Below are positions 7,961 to 18,000 of a DNA stretch of 64,000 nucleotides, in pieces. This stretch comes from Streptococcus viridans (GTDB lineage Bacteria; Bacillota; Bacilli; Lactobacillales; Streptococcaceae), in assembly GCF_900636365.1 (NCBI RefSeq), contig NZ_LR134266.1:1811501-1875500 (forward strand). Reading direction: 5' to 3'. Below the pieces are notes generated by a model. That model saw only the letters and a program-made list of their open reading frames with translations. It did not search any database and was not told where the DNA came from. Each line of letters begins with the position of its first letter. Position 1 is the first letter of the stretch. Made by a program: the position numbers and the translations under genes.

Positions 7961-9976
7961 TTACTTCACCTTCTCTAAAATATAAACGTGAGCGGACGAA
8001 TACTGACTCTCCCGGTATCCTAAAGCTTCATAACCCGCTAATAATTGATTGTATTCTTCGTTTTGATCCTTTTGAGATTGAGGGATCACAATATAATCAA
8101 TTGTCTGATCCGCCTTCTTATCATTGTGATAGAAAATATCAAAGAGTTTTTTATGACCTCTAAGAGATGGCGTATAGGCTCCCTCAGCTAAGATTGAAGT
8201 ATCCTTTGGCAAACTTCCTAAAGTCTTTTGGATTTCGTCAAACATTTCTTTATTTTGACGGTAATATCCGATATTAAAGGACCAATTATGAGTAAAGTGG
8301 TGTAGAAGACTACCAGAAAAAATAATTCCTACTATCACGATAGCTACCGCCATTTTTTCCTGTAGGATGTTAGTTTCTTTCAAATCCTCTAATGCTAGAA
8401 GAGCCATGATGAAAACCAAAGCACCACTTCCATAACTGTATTGGAAACCAATATCATACTGATAGGACCAATTGGACAATAAGTTAATCACTATTAGTGG
8501 AAGCACAAGAAAATAAGTCGACCAACGCCGTTGGAGTAGTCCTAAGAAACATAACGGAGCAAACATTAAGAATAAATACCCTAATCTTTTGGCAGTCAGT
8601 AGCGTACTAATGACATAGCCTGGATGGAAGAATAGATTCTTAATCACCATTACCATCCCGCTTTCCCCATTGAGCAAGAATCCGTCATACCGTGAAATCA
8701 TTCCTCCCTCACCATAGGCACTCAGAAAATACATGGCAAAAACGAAATAGACGATTGGCAAGACAATCTCTGTAAAGAAAAGCCATCTTTTTGTCTGTTT
8801 GGATAAATCAAATCGTTTTTGAAAAAGGAAGAACAAACCCATACTAAGTACATAGATAAAGGCATCTTCTTTCACGAACAATAGTAACATGGTCGCTAGT
8901 AGAATCTTCCATTTTTGTTCCGAAATAATAAAATAGAATACCCAAAACACTAATGGGACTAAAAAGCAATTTTCATGCAGATGAAATCCCCCTGCCGTTG
9001 TCATCACTGGCAACAACACAAACCATAAGACGGCCAAGGTATTTGTGAGATTGGAAAACTTTAATTTACGAAGGATTAATCTCAATGGGATAATCCCTGA
9101 AAAAACTACGAGCAACTGTAAAACTTCTAAAGTCTCTACATATGGGAAGAGATTATAGAATGGCAACATTAGATAAAAGATCGGTGAAATATGGACAGCA
9201 AAATGAGAGAGTACTCTATCTCTTTCTAAGGTCGTTATCGGAGTCAAATCGTGATTCATCCGTTCAAACATTTGAGAAAAGATCCCAATATCAAACGATG
9301 ACAACTCATTCGTCCTCACTTTGTAAACCACTACAACAGAAAGATAAAAGACGTAAACTAGAACTAGCGAAAACACGATTGTTTGAACTATTTTTTTATG
9401 TCGCTCTAAATAGTTAAAGATTGGAAATTTGAGATAGAGGATCATAAACACAATTGAGATAATGGAGGCAATAACGACCGGCCAGATGATTGAAAGAAAT
9501 CGGGTACTGGAAAGATCAACAGCATGGAAGCCAAGTACTTGATCTTGAAAATTCGAGCTTCCCAAAGTTAGTAAACGCGGTATGGCTAGCAAGATGACCG
9601 ATAAATACAAATAGGAAGACTTTTCTTTATTAAACATCCCTCCTATAAACAAAATCAGAGCTAAAAGAATTAAACCCAACGATAAAAAGAAGGACATACT
9701 CTTATAAATAGCTACGAGGAGAGTCACACAAGAAAGATTCATCGTGATACTACCTATATCTGAGTTCGTCAACTTGTCATGTAAACAAATTAAGGCACCT
9801 CCCACAATAAAAAAGGTTCCCACTTTTAATATGGACAAGGGAGCGAGTGTCAAAAACAGATCCTGTGAGGTCGCACTCAACAGGTCTACTATAAGCATGG
9901 TCAAATAGGCACTGATACCGCACATAATAGCATAATCCGTTTTCGCAAACAAATCGCTAAAAACTTTTTTTATCAT
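7961..9976 (-). CDS. DUF2079 family polytopic membrane protein
   Basis: This 671-residue protein has about 14 membrane segments. Diagnostic motifs are NELSSFDIGIFSQMFERM (about residue 228), HFAVHISPIFYLMLPFY (about residue 258) and GGFHLHENCFLVPLVFW (about residue 325). They match the DUF2079 family, which is regarded as GT-C-like membrane glycosyltransferase relatives; the acidic and His residues after the first loops fit that fold. No polyprenyl-phosphate sugar synthase is adjacent, but the CsbB/GtrB-like gene lies 4 kb away. The start at 9976 is followed by MIKKVFSDLF and preceded by GGAGGAA. Function is inferred from fold only. Confidence 0.8.
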   Translation of the reverse strand: MIKKVFSDLFAKTDYAIMCGISAYLTMLIVDLLSATSQDLFLTLAPLSILKVGTFFIVGGALICLHDKLTNSDIGSITMNLSCVTLLVAIYKSMSFFLSLGLILLALILFIGGMFNKEKSSYLYLSVILLAIPRLLTLGSSNFQDQVLGFHAVDLSSTRFLSIIWPVVIASIISIVFMILYLKFPIFNYLERHKKIVQTIVFSLVLVYVFYLSVVVVYKVRTNELSSFDIGIFSQMFERMNHDLTPITTLERDRVLSHFAVHISPIFYLMLPFYNLFPYVETLEVLQLLVVFSGIIPLRLILRKLKFSNLTNTLAVLWFVLLPVMTTAGGFHLHENCFLVPLVFWVFYFIISEQKWKILLATMLLLFVKEDAFIYVLSMGLFFLFQKRFDLSKQTKRWLFFTEIVLPIVYFVFAMYFLSAYGEGGMISRYDGFLLNGESGMVMVIKNLFFHPGYVISTLLTAKRLGYLFLMFAPLCFLGLLQRRWSTYFLVLPLIVINLLSNWSYQYDIGFQYSYGSGALVFIMALLALEDLKETNILQEKMAVAIVIVGIIFSGSLLHHFTHNWSFNIGYYRQNKEMFDEIQKTLGSLPKDTSILAEGAYTPSLRGHKKLFDIFYHNDKKADQTIDYIVIPQSQKDQNEEYNQLLAGYEALGYRESQYSSAHVYILEKVK

Positions 9977-10111
9977 AAAATTCCTCCAACTGATATTTTA
10001 TCATAATTTTATACTTCAAACCTAGTTTGGACTAATATTTTTGCAACCTCTCTAACCATTTGATTCCTTATATTTTCAACCCCTATCAATTTTCAGTTTC
10101 ATCTTTGCATA

Positions 10112-10142
10112 CAAAAACCGTTAGCCGAAAAGCTAACGATTT
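10112..10142 (-). terminator. Terminator after carbonic anhydrase
   Basis: The minus-strand stem CGTTAGC, loop TTTTC, GGCTAACG is followed by GTTTTTG, directly after the stop codon at 10146. Confidence 0.8.
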
Positions 10143-10145
10143 ACG

Positions 10146-10643
10146 TTAATCTGTCACCTCAGTGATCAATCCTGTATCGACATCATAGACAGCTCCTGAG
10201 ATAATGACGTCGTCTGGAATCAGTGGCGATGCTTTTAAGAGAGCAACATCCTCACGGACGCTCTCGTAGATATCTTGAAAGGGTAGGAAGTCTTGGTCTC
10301 CAACATCAACTCCCAGTTCCTTCTTCAGATGCTGACGGAAGCCTTCATTCTCAAAGGTTTGTGCTCCACAGTCTGTATGGTGCAAGACCACGATTTCTCG
10401 AGTCCCCATCTGTTGCTGTGAGATGACCAAGGAACGAATCATGTCCTCTGTCACGCGCCCACCTGCATTCCGCAAAATATGGGCATCTCCCAAAGCAAGC
10501 CCCAGTGCTGGTGCCACGTGAAGACGAGAGTCCATACAGGTCACAATGGCCACTTGCGTTTTCGGTTTGATCGGAAGATGGAGATCTCCGTGCAATTCAA
10601 CATAGGCTTGATTGGCTTTTAAAAAATTCTCAAAATAGGACAT
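10146..10643 (-). CDS. Beta-class carbonic anhydrase
   Basis: The 165-residue protein carries the zinc ligands of beta-carbonic anhydrases: CMDSRLH (about residue 36) and HHTDC (about residue 88). The AGGRVTEDMIRSL segment of the substrate pocket lies between them. The enzyme interconverts CO2 and bicarbonate in the cytoplasm, supplying bicarbonate for carboxylations. The start MSYFENFLKANQ at 10643 has AGGAAG just upstream; a longer frame to 10685 lacks a better site. In pneumococcus the homologous gene follows radA. Here a gene for an AIM24 protein with its own terminator sits in between. Confidence 0.92.
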   Translation of the reverse strand: MSYFENFLKANQAYVELHGDLHLPIKPKTQVAIVTCMDSRLHVAPALGLALGDAHILRNAGGRVTEDMIRSLVISQQQMGTREIVVLHHTDCGAQTFENEGFRQHLKKELGVDVGDQDFLPFQDIYESVREDVALLKASPLIPDDVIISGAVYDVDTGLITEVTD

Positions 10644-10740
10644 TAGGAACTTCCTTTCTGGTTGGTAAAATAGTTTGAACACCAAATTATTTACACTCTA
10701 TCTTACCATCTTTTTCCCAGATTGTCAGTTGTCAGCCTAC

Positions 10741-10786
10741 ATGAAAAAGGAGAGCAAAAGCAAACCGACTTCTACACTCCTTTCTT
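10741..10786 (-). terminator. Terminator after the AIM24 gene
   Basis: AAAGGAG and CTCCTTT arms with a long loop, then TTTTTC on the minus strand just past the stop at 10790. The long loop makes this weaker than the other terminators. Confidence 0.55.
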
Positions 10787-10789
10787 ATC

Positions 10790-11485
10790 TTATGATCGTC
10801 TTGGTAAATAGCGATTCAGCAAGCCAGCAAAGGTTTGAAGGTTGAGACTTTGAACATAGATCTCACCAGTCCCTCTAAAGGTATTGACGACTCCCTCTCC
10901 TGTTCCGATTGATTGCCAGAAACCATTTTCCAAATGAATACGATAATCCAACGACTGGCTCCAAGCAACGACATGGGCATTATCAATCGTGATTTCTTGA
11001 TTGTTTAGCTCAATTTTTTTAATAGAGCCGTAGGCATTCACCAAGAGAGTTCCCTGACCTTGGGTCGTCATGACGAAGAATCCTCCCTGACCACCAAAAA
11101 GAGCCTTACCGATTGATTGGAACTCCATTGTATAGAAGGCCGTTCCATCAAGGGCTAGAAAGGCACCATCGTTCAATCGATACTGCTTTTCACCCAAATA
11201 CAGTGGTACAACCTGACCTGGTGAGTCAGGCGCCAAGGCTAGGTAAGCATTATTAGACTGGGCAAAAACCTGGGTGATAAAAGTACTTTCACCCGAAACC
11301 ATTGACCGTCCAACTGCTTTTACAAAGCGTCCTACACCGGAGCCGCTGGCATTTAATTTGGTGTTGAGGGTCACATTAGGTGTATGGTAGACCATACTCC
11401 CTCGCTGAATATAAACAGTCTCACCTTGATTGAGAGATAGCTCGACCAAAGGGAACTGCACATTGTTATCTGTAAAAAATTGCAT
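10790..11485 (-). CDS. AIM24 family protein
   Basis: The 231-residue protein is rich in short beta strands and Gly turns. The motifs GETVYIQRGSMVYHTPNV near the start and a central GQGGFFVMTTQGQGTLLVNA fit the AIM24/TIGR00266 family of trimeric beta-prism proteins. No catalytic residues are known for the family. In yeast a member acts in mitochondrial membrane organisation; the bacterial role is unsettled. No signal peptide or membrane helix is seen. It starts 81 bases after radA. Confidence 0.85.
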   Translation of the reverse strand: MQFFTDNNVQFPLVELSLNQGETVYIQRGSMVYHTPNVTLNTKLNASGSGVGRFVKAVGRSMVSGESTFITQVFAQSNNAYLALAPDSPGQVVPLYLGEKQYRLNDGAFLALDGTAFYTMEFQSIGKALFGGQGGFFVMTTQGQGTLLVNAYGSIKKIELNNQEITIDNAHVVAWSQSLDYRIHLENGFWQSIGTGEGVVNTFRGTGEIYVQSLNLQTFAGLLNRYLPRRS

Positions 11486-11566
11486 GATAATTAACCCCTA
11501 TCTTTAAGTAAGTATAGACAAAGTATAGCACAGGAAAAACCTTTTTGCAAACGATTCCAAATTCTG

Positions 11567-12928
11567 TTAAGAAAAGACTCTTTTAAGAACCTCTCCTACA
11601 GTAGAGACAGCTATCACTTGAATGCCATTTGGGATCGCGATGCCTTGGAGAGAATTTTTTGGCGCATAAATCTTAGTGAAGCCAAGTTTAGCCGCTTCGT
11701 TGATCCGTTGCTCAATCCGAGTCACGCGACGAATCTCCCCAGTCAAGCCAATCTCACCGATAAAGGCCTCTTGAGGATTGGTTGGAAGCTCCTTGTAGCT
11801 AGAAGCAATGGCCACCGCTACGGCTAAGTCAATGGCTGGTTCGTCCAGTTTGACACCACCAGCTGACTTGAGATAGGCATCCTGATTTTGGAGAAGAAGT
11901 CCGCAACGTTTCTCTAACACAGCCATGATGAGGCTGACCCGATTAAAGTCAAGACCCGTTGTCGTCCGCTTGGCATTTCCAAATACAGTCGGTGTCACCA
12001 AGGCCTGAACTTCCGCCAAGATTGGTCTACTTCCTTCCATGGTGACGACAATGGCAGAGCCAGTCGCCCCATCCAAACGTTCTTCTAGAAAGACCTGACT
12101 GGGATTGAGGACTTCGACCAGTCCACCTGATTGCATCTCAAAGATTCCAATCTCATTGGTCGAGCCAAAGCGATTTTTCACCGCTCTCAGGATCCGGAAG
12201 GTGTGGTGGCGTTCCCCCTCAAAGTAGAGCACCGTATCCACCATGTGCTCCAGCATACGCGGGCCCGCCAAGGTTCCTTCCTTGGTCACATGACCGACGA
12301 TAAAGATGGCGATGTTATTGGTTTTGGCCAGCTGCATGAGCTCAGCCGTCACCTCGCGCACCTGAGAAACCGATCCCTGTACCCCTGAAATCTCCGGAGA
12401 CATAATGGTCTGGATGGAGTCGATGATAAGGAAGTTAGGCTGGATGCGTTCCACTTCCGCACGCACGCTTTGCATATTGGTCTCAGCATAGAGGTAAAAC
12501 TCGCTATCGATATCCCCCAAGCGCTCTGCCCGTAACTTGATCTGCTGGGCCGACTCCTCGCCACTGACATAGAGAACTGTTCCCACTTGAGATAGTTGGG
12601 TCGATACTTGAAGGAGGAGAGTAGACTTCCCAATCCCTGGATCTCCCCCGATGAGGACGAGACTTCCTGGGACGACACCACCTCCAAGGACGCGGTTGAA
12701 TTCCTCCATTTCCGTCTTGGTACGATGGACATTGATAGAGGTCACATCCGCCAGTTTCATGGGCTTGGTTTTCTCACCTGTCAAGGACACACGGGCATTC
12801 TTGACCTCGGCGACCTCAACCTCCTCGACAAAAGAAGACCAAGAACCACAGTTAGGACAGCGCCCTAGATACTTAGGTGAATTGTAGGCACAATTTTGAC
12901 AAATAAATGTCGTTTTTTTCTTAGCGAT
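11567..12928 (-). CDS. radA: DNA repair/recombination protein RadA, apparently starting at AUC
   Basis: RadA (Sms) is a RecA-fold, DnaB-like helicase that extends branches during homologous recombination, including transformation. The 453 residues comprise an N-terminal zinc finger (ICQNC at residue 9, RCPNC at residue 23), Walker [11 protein letters not shown] near residue 95, the RadA KNRFGS motif, and a C-terminal Lon-protease-like domain ([17 protein letters not shown]). The first ATG/GTG/TTG in frame is a GTG at 12790, which would delete the whole zinc finger. Upstream, the frame stays open with perfect homology to an ATC at 12928. That codon lies about six bases after AGAGG and is followed by GCTAAGAAAAAA. 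An in-frame TAG lies 24 bases before it with no standard start codon between. The resulting length equals that of pneumococcal RadA. Confidence 0.9.
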   Translation of the reverse strand: MAKKKTTFICQNCAYNSPKYLGRCPNCGSWSSFVEEVEVAEVKNARVSLTGEKTKPMKLADVTSINVHRTKTEMEEFNRVLGGGVVPGSLVLIGGDPGIGKSTLLLQVSTQLSQVGTVLYVSGEESAQQIKLRAERLGDIDSEFYLYAETNMQSVRAEVERIQPNFLIIDSIQTIMSPEISGVQGSVSQVREVTAELMQLAKTNNIAIFIVGHVTKEGTLAGPRMLEHMVDTVLYFEGERHHTFRILRAVKNRFGSTNEIGIFEMQSGGLVEVLNPSQVFLEERLDGATGSAIVVTMEGSRPILAEVQALVTPTVFGNAKRTTTGLDFNRVSLIMAVLEKRCGLLLQNQDAYLKSAGGVKLDEPAIDLAVAVAIASSYKELPTNPQEAFIGEIGLTGEIRRVTRIEQRINEAAKLGFTKIYAPKNSLQGIAIPNGIQVIAVSTVGEVLKRVFS

Positions 12929-12941
12929 AAGATACCTCTTT

Positions 12942-13481
12942 CTAAATCTCTATCTCACACTCAATCACTTGACAAAAATCAATCTTCTCATTTGGCACAA
13001 ACTGGCGCATGAGCATTCCGTGAGTTACAATGATAATAGTTTTATAATTTTTATATTTTTCCAAAGCTCTTAAAAAACGATGACGCATCTCTAGATCAGT
13101 TTCATAGCGATAAGGAGAATCTTCAGCTAAACCTCCTTGATGTTTTAGATAATATTCATGAGCTACCAATACACTAGTTAAATCAGAGTTAGTGCCATCT
13201 AAGTCTGGACGCCACTCATGAAAAAACGGCTCCACAAATAAGTCCAATCCTGTTTCAACTGCTATATAATGTGCTGTTTCTAAAGCCCTCGTCACAGACG
13301 ATGAAATAATAATCTCTGCCTTTCCAAAACATGCAGTTTTAGCAACTTCTTTTGCCAGACTGCGACCTTTTCCTGTCAATGGTGCTAAATCACGACCAAA
13401 ACCACTATAGAGTTGCGGATTTTCAAGTTTATCAAGCATACTATAATCTGGCTCCCCATGACGGACAAAGATAATCTTCAT
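12942..13481 (-). CDS. Histidine phosphatase (phosphoglycerate mutase) family protein
   Basis: The 179-residue protein starts [14 protein letters not shown], where RHGEP is the phosphate-accepting RHG motif. A second catalytic His is in [12 protein letters not shown] near residue 155. This places it in the histidine phosphatase superfamily; the substrate cannot be read from sequence. The start at 13481 lies one base past the dut stop codon, so translation is probably coupled. radA begins 13 bases after its stop. The dut - phosphatase - radA order is the one known from pneumococcus, where this operon is a late competence operon. Confidence 0.88.
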   Translation of the reverse strand: MKIIFVRHGEPDYSMLDKLENPQLYSGFGRDLAPLTGKGRSLAKEVAKTACFGKAEIIISSSVTRALETAHYIAVETGLDLFVEPFFHEWRPDLDGTNSDLTSVLVAHEYYLKHQGGLAEDSPYRYETDLEMRHRFLRALEKYKNYKTIIIVTHGMLMRQFVPNEKIDFCQVIECEIEI

Positions 13482-13482
13482 C

Positions 13483-13929
13483 TTAGTGCCCTGTTGACCC
13501 AAATCCACCGGTCCGTACGCCATCCGCCTCATCTCCATCTGCAATTAAGAAAGGAGCAAAGACAGCCTGAACCACGCGTTCACCAACTTCAAGAATAACT
13601 TCCTGGTCGGTAATATTTTTCATCTGAGCAAAGATATGGCCTTCATTGCCTGGATTGCCATAGTAGTCTCCATCAATAACCCCCACAGAGTTGATCAAAA
13701 CCAAGCCCTTCTTACGAGGATTAGAGGAACGGTCGTAAAGATAAAGCACCTCTCCAGCTTGCATATAGGCCTTGACCCCAGTTGGAACGAGGACGATCTC
13801 TCCTGGTGTAATCACTGTACGTTCTGCCACCTTTAAGTCGTAGCCAGCCGCATGGGCTGTCTCCCGTTTTGGCAGCAATTCTTGATTGGTATAGCTTGAT
13901 ACAAGTTCAAATCCACGAATTTTTGTCAT
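13483..13929 (-). CDS. dut: dUTP diphosphatase
   Basis: This 148-residue trimeric dUTPase hydrolyses dUTP to dUMP. Its motifs are AGYDLKVA (motif 1), DRSSNPRKKG (motif 2), GVIDGDYYGN (motif 3) and C-terminal RTGGFGSTGH (motif 5). Two adjacent ATG codons (13932 and 13929) are possible starts; the second has better spacing to AGAGGAA. The gene heads the operon with the phosphatase and radA. A SigX-type cin-box lies about 80 bases upstream, and a vegetative -10-like TATAAT also lies in the leader. Confidence 0.93.
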   Translation of the reverse strand: MTKIRGFELVSSYTNQELLPKRETAHAAGYDLKVAERTVITPGEIVLVPTGVKAYMQAGEVLYLYDRSSNPRKKGLVLINSVGVIDGDYYGNPGNEGHIFAQMKNITDQEVILEVGERVVQAVFAPFLIADGDEADGVRTGGFGSTGH

Positions 13930-14009
13930 CATGATTCCTCTTTTATTCTAAATAGTTTCTATCTCTTCTATTATACCATCACTTTGCCCTAGCGTCTCCC
14001 CTATACTAC

Positions 14010-14017
14010 TATTCGTA
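14010..14017 (-). promoter_or_regulatory. cin-box (SigX/ComX promoter) for dut-phosphatase-radA
   Basis: The minus strand carries the exact octamer TACGAATA preceded by a run of A. This is the streptococcal combox/cin-box recognised by the competence sigma factor. It lies about 80 bases upstream of dut, in the correct direction. Confidence 0.75.
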
Positions 14018-14036
14018 TTTTTTCTGACAAAGACAC

Positions 14037-14124
14037 AAAAGCCCCCTCAAACGAGGAGACTTTTGCAGGAGATTATATGAAAAAAGTAAACTGTATCAAA
14101 CAAAGTTAGGAGGTCTTTGTTGAT
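14037..14124 (-). ncRNA. Cia-dependent small RNA (csRNA), copy A
   Basis: The predicted RNA is about 88 nt. It begins with a hairpin whose arms are AACAAAG and CTTTGTT with CCTCC in the loop. An unpaired stretch follows containing CATATAATCTCC, complementary to a ribosome binding site plus AUG. It ends in a strong terminator (GTCTCCTC, GTTT, GAGGGGGC, TTTT). This is the plan of the CiaR-controlled csRNAs of streptococci, which base-pair with translation starts such as that of comC. The promoter carries a CiaR-type repeat exactly 10 bases before the -10 box. Confidence 0.85.
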
Positions 14125-14130
14125 GAGACT

Positions 14131-14163
14131 AGTCTACCCCTTTCTCCTTAAAAAATCCTAAAG
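14131..14163 (-). promoter_or_regulatory. CiaR-dependent promoter of csRNA A
   Basis: On the minus strand CTTTAG, 5 bases, TTTAAG (14147-14163) matches the CiaR repeat NTTAAG-N5-WTTAAG with one mismatch. Ten bases later comes -10 TAGACT (14131-14136). The spacing equals that at the second csRNA in this window. Confidence 0.8.
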
Positions 14164-14166
14164 AGT

Positions 14167-14856
14167 TTACAATTCTTGCAACAGATAGCGGAAGAGTTCG
14201 AGATTGCCTTTTTCTTCTTTGACTAGGAACTCTGGATGCCATTGCAAGCCGATGATGCGATGACCATCTACTGCTTCGATGGCTTCAATGGTCTGATCTC
14301 GTGGATCAATGGCAGTCACTCGAAAGTTGGGCGCCAAGTCCTTGATACTTTGGCGATGAACAGAATTGATCTGGCTAGCTTGCCCAAAGAGACGCTCCAC
14401 CACACTGCCTTTTTTGGTCTCAATTGAATGAGAAGTGCCAAAAGGAAGGCCCTGCCAGTGTCCTTCCACTTCTTGATGGAGAGTCCCACCGAAGGCGACA
14501 TTAACCAACTGAACCCCTCGGCAGATGGCTAGAACCGGCTTGTTTTGACGGACCGCTTCTTTTAACAAGGCCAATTCAAACTGATCACGCTCGAGATTGT
14601 AGTCGTCACTCTCAATGGCGATCTTTTCTCCATAAAAGCTAGGATGGACATTTTGTCCCCCACTGAGGATGAGCTTGTCCACTGTTTCGATGTAATCTTT
14701 GGCAAAAGATGGGTCCCCCACTGGGATGACCATAGGAAGGCCACCTACTTGCTTAATGGTTTCCGCAAATTTACAAGATACAGACGAATGGATATTTTTC
14801 CCATCTGGATCCACTGCACATAGATTGGCAGAGACTCCAACAATCGTTCTACACAT
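14167..14856 (-). CDS. Class I glutamine amidotransferase-like protein (gamma-glutamyl-GABA hydrolase family)
   Basis: The 229-residue protein has the triad of class I glutamine amidotransferases: Cys in AICRGVQLVN (about residue 117) and His/Glu in QWHPEF (about residue 212). LSGGQNVHPSFYGE (about residue 65) is typical of the PuuD/gamma-glutamyl-gamma-aminobutyrate hydrolase branch (peptidase C26). It would cleave a gamma-glutamyl amide bond in the cytoplasm; the natural substrate in streptococci is not known. It stands alone between the csRNA and a large adhesin gene, with a good GGAGG before ATG 14856. Confidence 0.88.
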   Translation of the reverse strand: MCRTIVGVSANLCAVDPDGKNIHSSVSCKFAETIKQVGGLPMVIPVGDPSFAKDYIETVDKLILSGGQNVHPSFYGEKIAIESDDYNLERDQFELALLKEAVRQNKPVLAICRGVQLVNVAFGGTLHQEVEGHWQGLPFGTSHSIETKKGSVVERLFGQASQINSVHRQSIKDLAPNFRVTAIDPRDQTIEAIEAVDGHRIIGLQWHPEFLVKEEKGNLELFRYLLQEL

Positions 14857-14964
14857 GGCCTTCCCTCCTTTAATATTTCTATTCCCTATTTTATCATCCC
14901 ACCCTTAGAGCGTCTAATATGTATTTTTTAAGGGCCTGATAAATATTTTTTATCACCCAAAGCA

Positions 14965-15008
14965 AAAAAACAGGCTTGTCTAGCAAGGCTAGAACAAAAC
15001 CTGTTTTA
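14965..15008 (-). terminator. Terminator after the 1420-residue adhesin gene
   Basis: A long stem (AAACAGG plus CTAGC pairing with GCTAG plus CCTGTTT) is followed by seven T on the minus strand, right after the stop codon. Confidence 0.85.
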
Positions 15009-15012
15009 GAGA

Positions 15013-18000
15013 TTAATTCTCACGTTTTTTGTAAACCAAGGCACTTCCAGCAACCGCCAATGCGAGTCCTGTAGCCACTAGTCCTTCACTCATTGATTGA
15101 CCAGTAGAAGGAAGAACTTCTTTTTTATCCTCTTTTGGAGGATTTGATGGAATTTCTTTTTCTGGTTTTTCAGTAGAAGGTGGTGGGGTTTTCCCTTTTG
15201 GAGGATTTGATGGAATTTCTTTTCTTGGTTTGTCAGTAGAAGGTGGTGGGGTTTTCCCTTTTGGAGGAGTCAGTTGATTGACAACATTCCCTTTATCTAC
15301 TACCAAATCTGTCGCAGCAGTTAATTCCGCTGCAGAAACAGTGATTGAATCGGTTGAAAGTTGGTATCCTGCTGGAGCAGTCAATTCTTTCACCACATAA
15401 TCCTTAGCCTCAAAACCTACAAATCTTACAAGACCATTGGCATCAGATGTTGCAGTCGCTTGACCTTCGCCATATGGATTCGCAACTGGTGTCACACCAT
15501 CTGCTTCAAAGAGTCCGAAGACTGCTCCTGCTAGAGATTGGTAGAATGGATTTATCTTGTGAAGCTGAATGGTATAAAGCTTCAATTCTGGTTTCTCAAC
15601 CACTGGTGGAGTTGGTGGAATAGCAGTGAATGGTTTATTGACTACTTTACCTTGATCAAGTACTTGATCAGTTGAAGCAATCAATTGACTAGATGAAACA
15701 GTAATCGCTTCTTCAGAAAGTTGGTATCCTGCTGGAGCAGTGATTTCTTTCACTACATAATCCTTTGCTTCAAGTCCTGTAAAGGTCACAAGACCGTTAG
15801 CATCGGATGTCGCTGTCGCTTGACCTTCGCCATATGGATTTGCAACTGGTGTCACACCATCTGCTTCAAAGAGTCCAAAGACTGCTCCTGCCAAGGCTTT
15901 GCCTTCATTGTTAACTTTGTGCAATTGAATGCTGTAGAGAGTCAATTCCGGTTTCTCAACTACTGGCGGAGTTGGTGGGATTTCAGTAAACGGTTGGTTC
16001 ACCACATTTCCTTTATCCACTACCAAGTCTGTCGCAGCGCTCAATTCTGTTGCAGAGACAGCGATTGAAGCAGTTGATAGTTGGTAACCTTCTGGTGCTG
16101 TCAATTCTTTCACTACATAATTCTTAGCCTCAAAGCCTACAAAGCTTACAAGACCATTAGCATCAGATGTCGCTGTCGCTTGACCTTCGCCATAAGGGTT
16201 GGCAACTGGTGTGCTACCATCCGCTTCAAAGAGTCCAAAGACTGCTCCCGCTAAAGCTCGACCTTCACCATTCACCTTGTGAAGCTGAATCGTATAAAGC
16301 TTAGCTTCTGGTTTTTCAACGACTGGTGGTGTTGGTGGGATTTCACTTGTGACAAAGGTATTGGTGAAGGATGTCTTCGCACCATATGCCACTGTAGCCT
16401 TGATGGTATTGCTTGCATCATCTTTCGTAACAGTTACTGTAACTTCGATGCTCGCTTGGTCGTAGGTCATTCCTTTTTCTTGAGATTGAGGGATTACTTC
16501 CTTAATCGTGTAGTGGAAAGTTTTTCCTGCATCTTCTTGTGAATAAGAAATTTCGTCAAATGCTACAGAACCATCTGCTGCATTTTGTTTTGTTTGAAGA
16601 ACTTCTCCAGCTTCATCCAACAAGTTAAAACTGAATTCGCCATCTTTTAGGTCACGACCTTCTAAAATCTTGCTGGCTGAAATCTGAGCTTTTGCTGGAC
16701 TTGGAGCTGAGTAAGTATTTGCAAAGACCTTGCTTTCTGGATAGACAACTGTTGCTTTTAGGTTGTCTCCATCTTTAGTTACCTGAACGGTTACTTGTTT
16801 TTCGGCTGTATCGTATGTGATACCTGGTACGTTCCCCTTGACTTCCTTCACAGTGTAAGTGTGTTCACCTTCTGCTGTGTAAGAAATCGCATCAAAGCTT
16901 ACTTTACCAGCTTTGTTGGTAACAGTTTGAAGCTTGTTAGCTCCTTCGTACAATTCAAAACTAAATTCGCCATCTACCAAGTCACGACCTGTCAACTCTT
17001 TCGTCAACTCAATTGTTGCAGTCGTTGCGTTTGGTGTGAAGGCATTAGTAAATGTTTTGCTTTCTGGATAGACGACTTCTGCCTTCAAGGCATCTCCATC
17101 ACGAGTAACTTTAACAGTCACTTGTTTTTCAGAAGCATCGTAAGCAATCGTAGCATTGTCCCCTTTGACCTCTTTAACAGTGTAAGTGTGTTCACCTTCT
17201 GCTGTGTAAGAGATAGCATCAAAGGTTACTTTGCCAGATTTGTTGGTAACAGTTTGAAGTTTGTTTGCACCTTCGTACAACTCAAAACTAAACTCACCGT
17301 CTACCAATTCACGACCTGTCAACTCTTTAGACAACTCAATTGTTGCAGTCGTTGCGTTTGGTGTGAAGGCATTGGTAAATGTTTTGTTTTCTGGATAGAC
17401 GACTTCTGCCTTCAAGGCATTTCCATCACGAGTAACTTTAACAGTCACTTGTTTTTCAGCTGTGTCGTAAGCAATAGTGGCATTATCGCCTTTGACCTCT
17501 TTCACAGTGTAAGTGTGTTCACCTTCTGCTGTGTAAGAGATAGCATCAAAGGTTACTTTGCCAGATTTGTTGGTAACAGTTTGAAGCTTGTTAGTACCTT
17601 CGTACAATTCAAAGCTAAACTCACCGTCTACCAAGTCACGACCTGTCAACTCTTTCGTCAACTCAATTGTTGCAGTTGTTGCGTTTGGTGTGAAGGCATT
17701 GGTAAATGTTTTGCTTTCTGGATAGACGACTTCTGCCTTCAAGGCATCTCCATCACGAGTGACTTTAACAGTCACTTGTTTTTCAGAGGCATCGTAAGTA
17801 ATAGTGGCATCATTACCTTTGACTTCTTTTACAGTGTATGTATGTTCACCTTCTGCTGTGAACTCAATCGGTTCGAATGTAATTTTCCCACTTTGGTTAG
17901 TCGTTGTTTGAAGCTTGTTTTCACCTTCGTACAATTCAAAGCTAAACTCGCCGTCTACCAAGTCACGACCTGTAAGATTTTTATCCAGCTCGATAGTAGC

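Noticed and set aside
7649-7978. 109-codon plus-strand frame
   Set aside because: No ribosome binding site and no recognised similarity. It contains the terminator of the convergent DUF2079 gene and overlaps that gene's end.
11544-11562. cre-like TTTGCAAACGATTCCA between radA and the AIM24 gene
   Set aside because: The right half fits the consensus poorly and no promoter is visible next to it.
12791-12926. radA starting at GTG 12790
   Set aside because: This would remove the conserved zinc finger that is clearly encoded in frame upstream.
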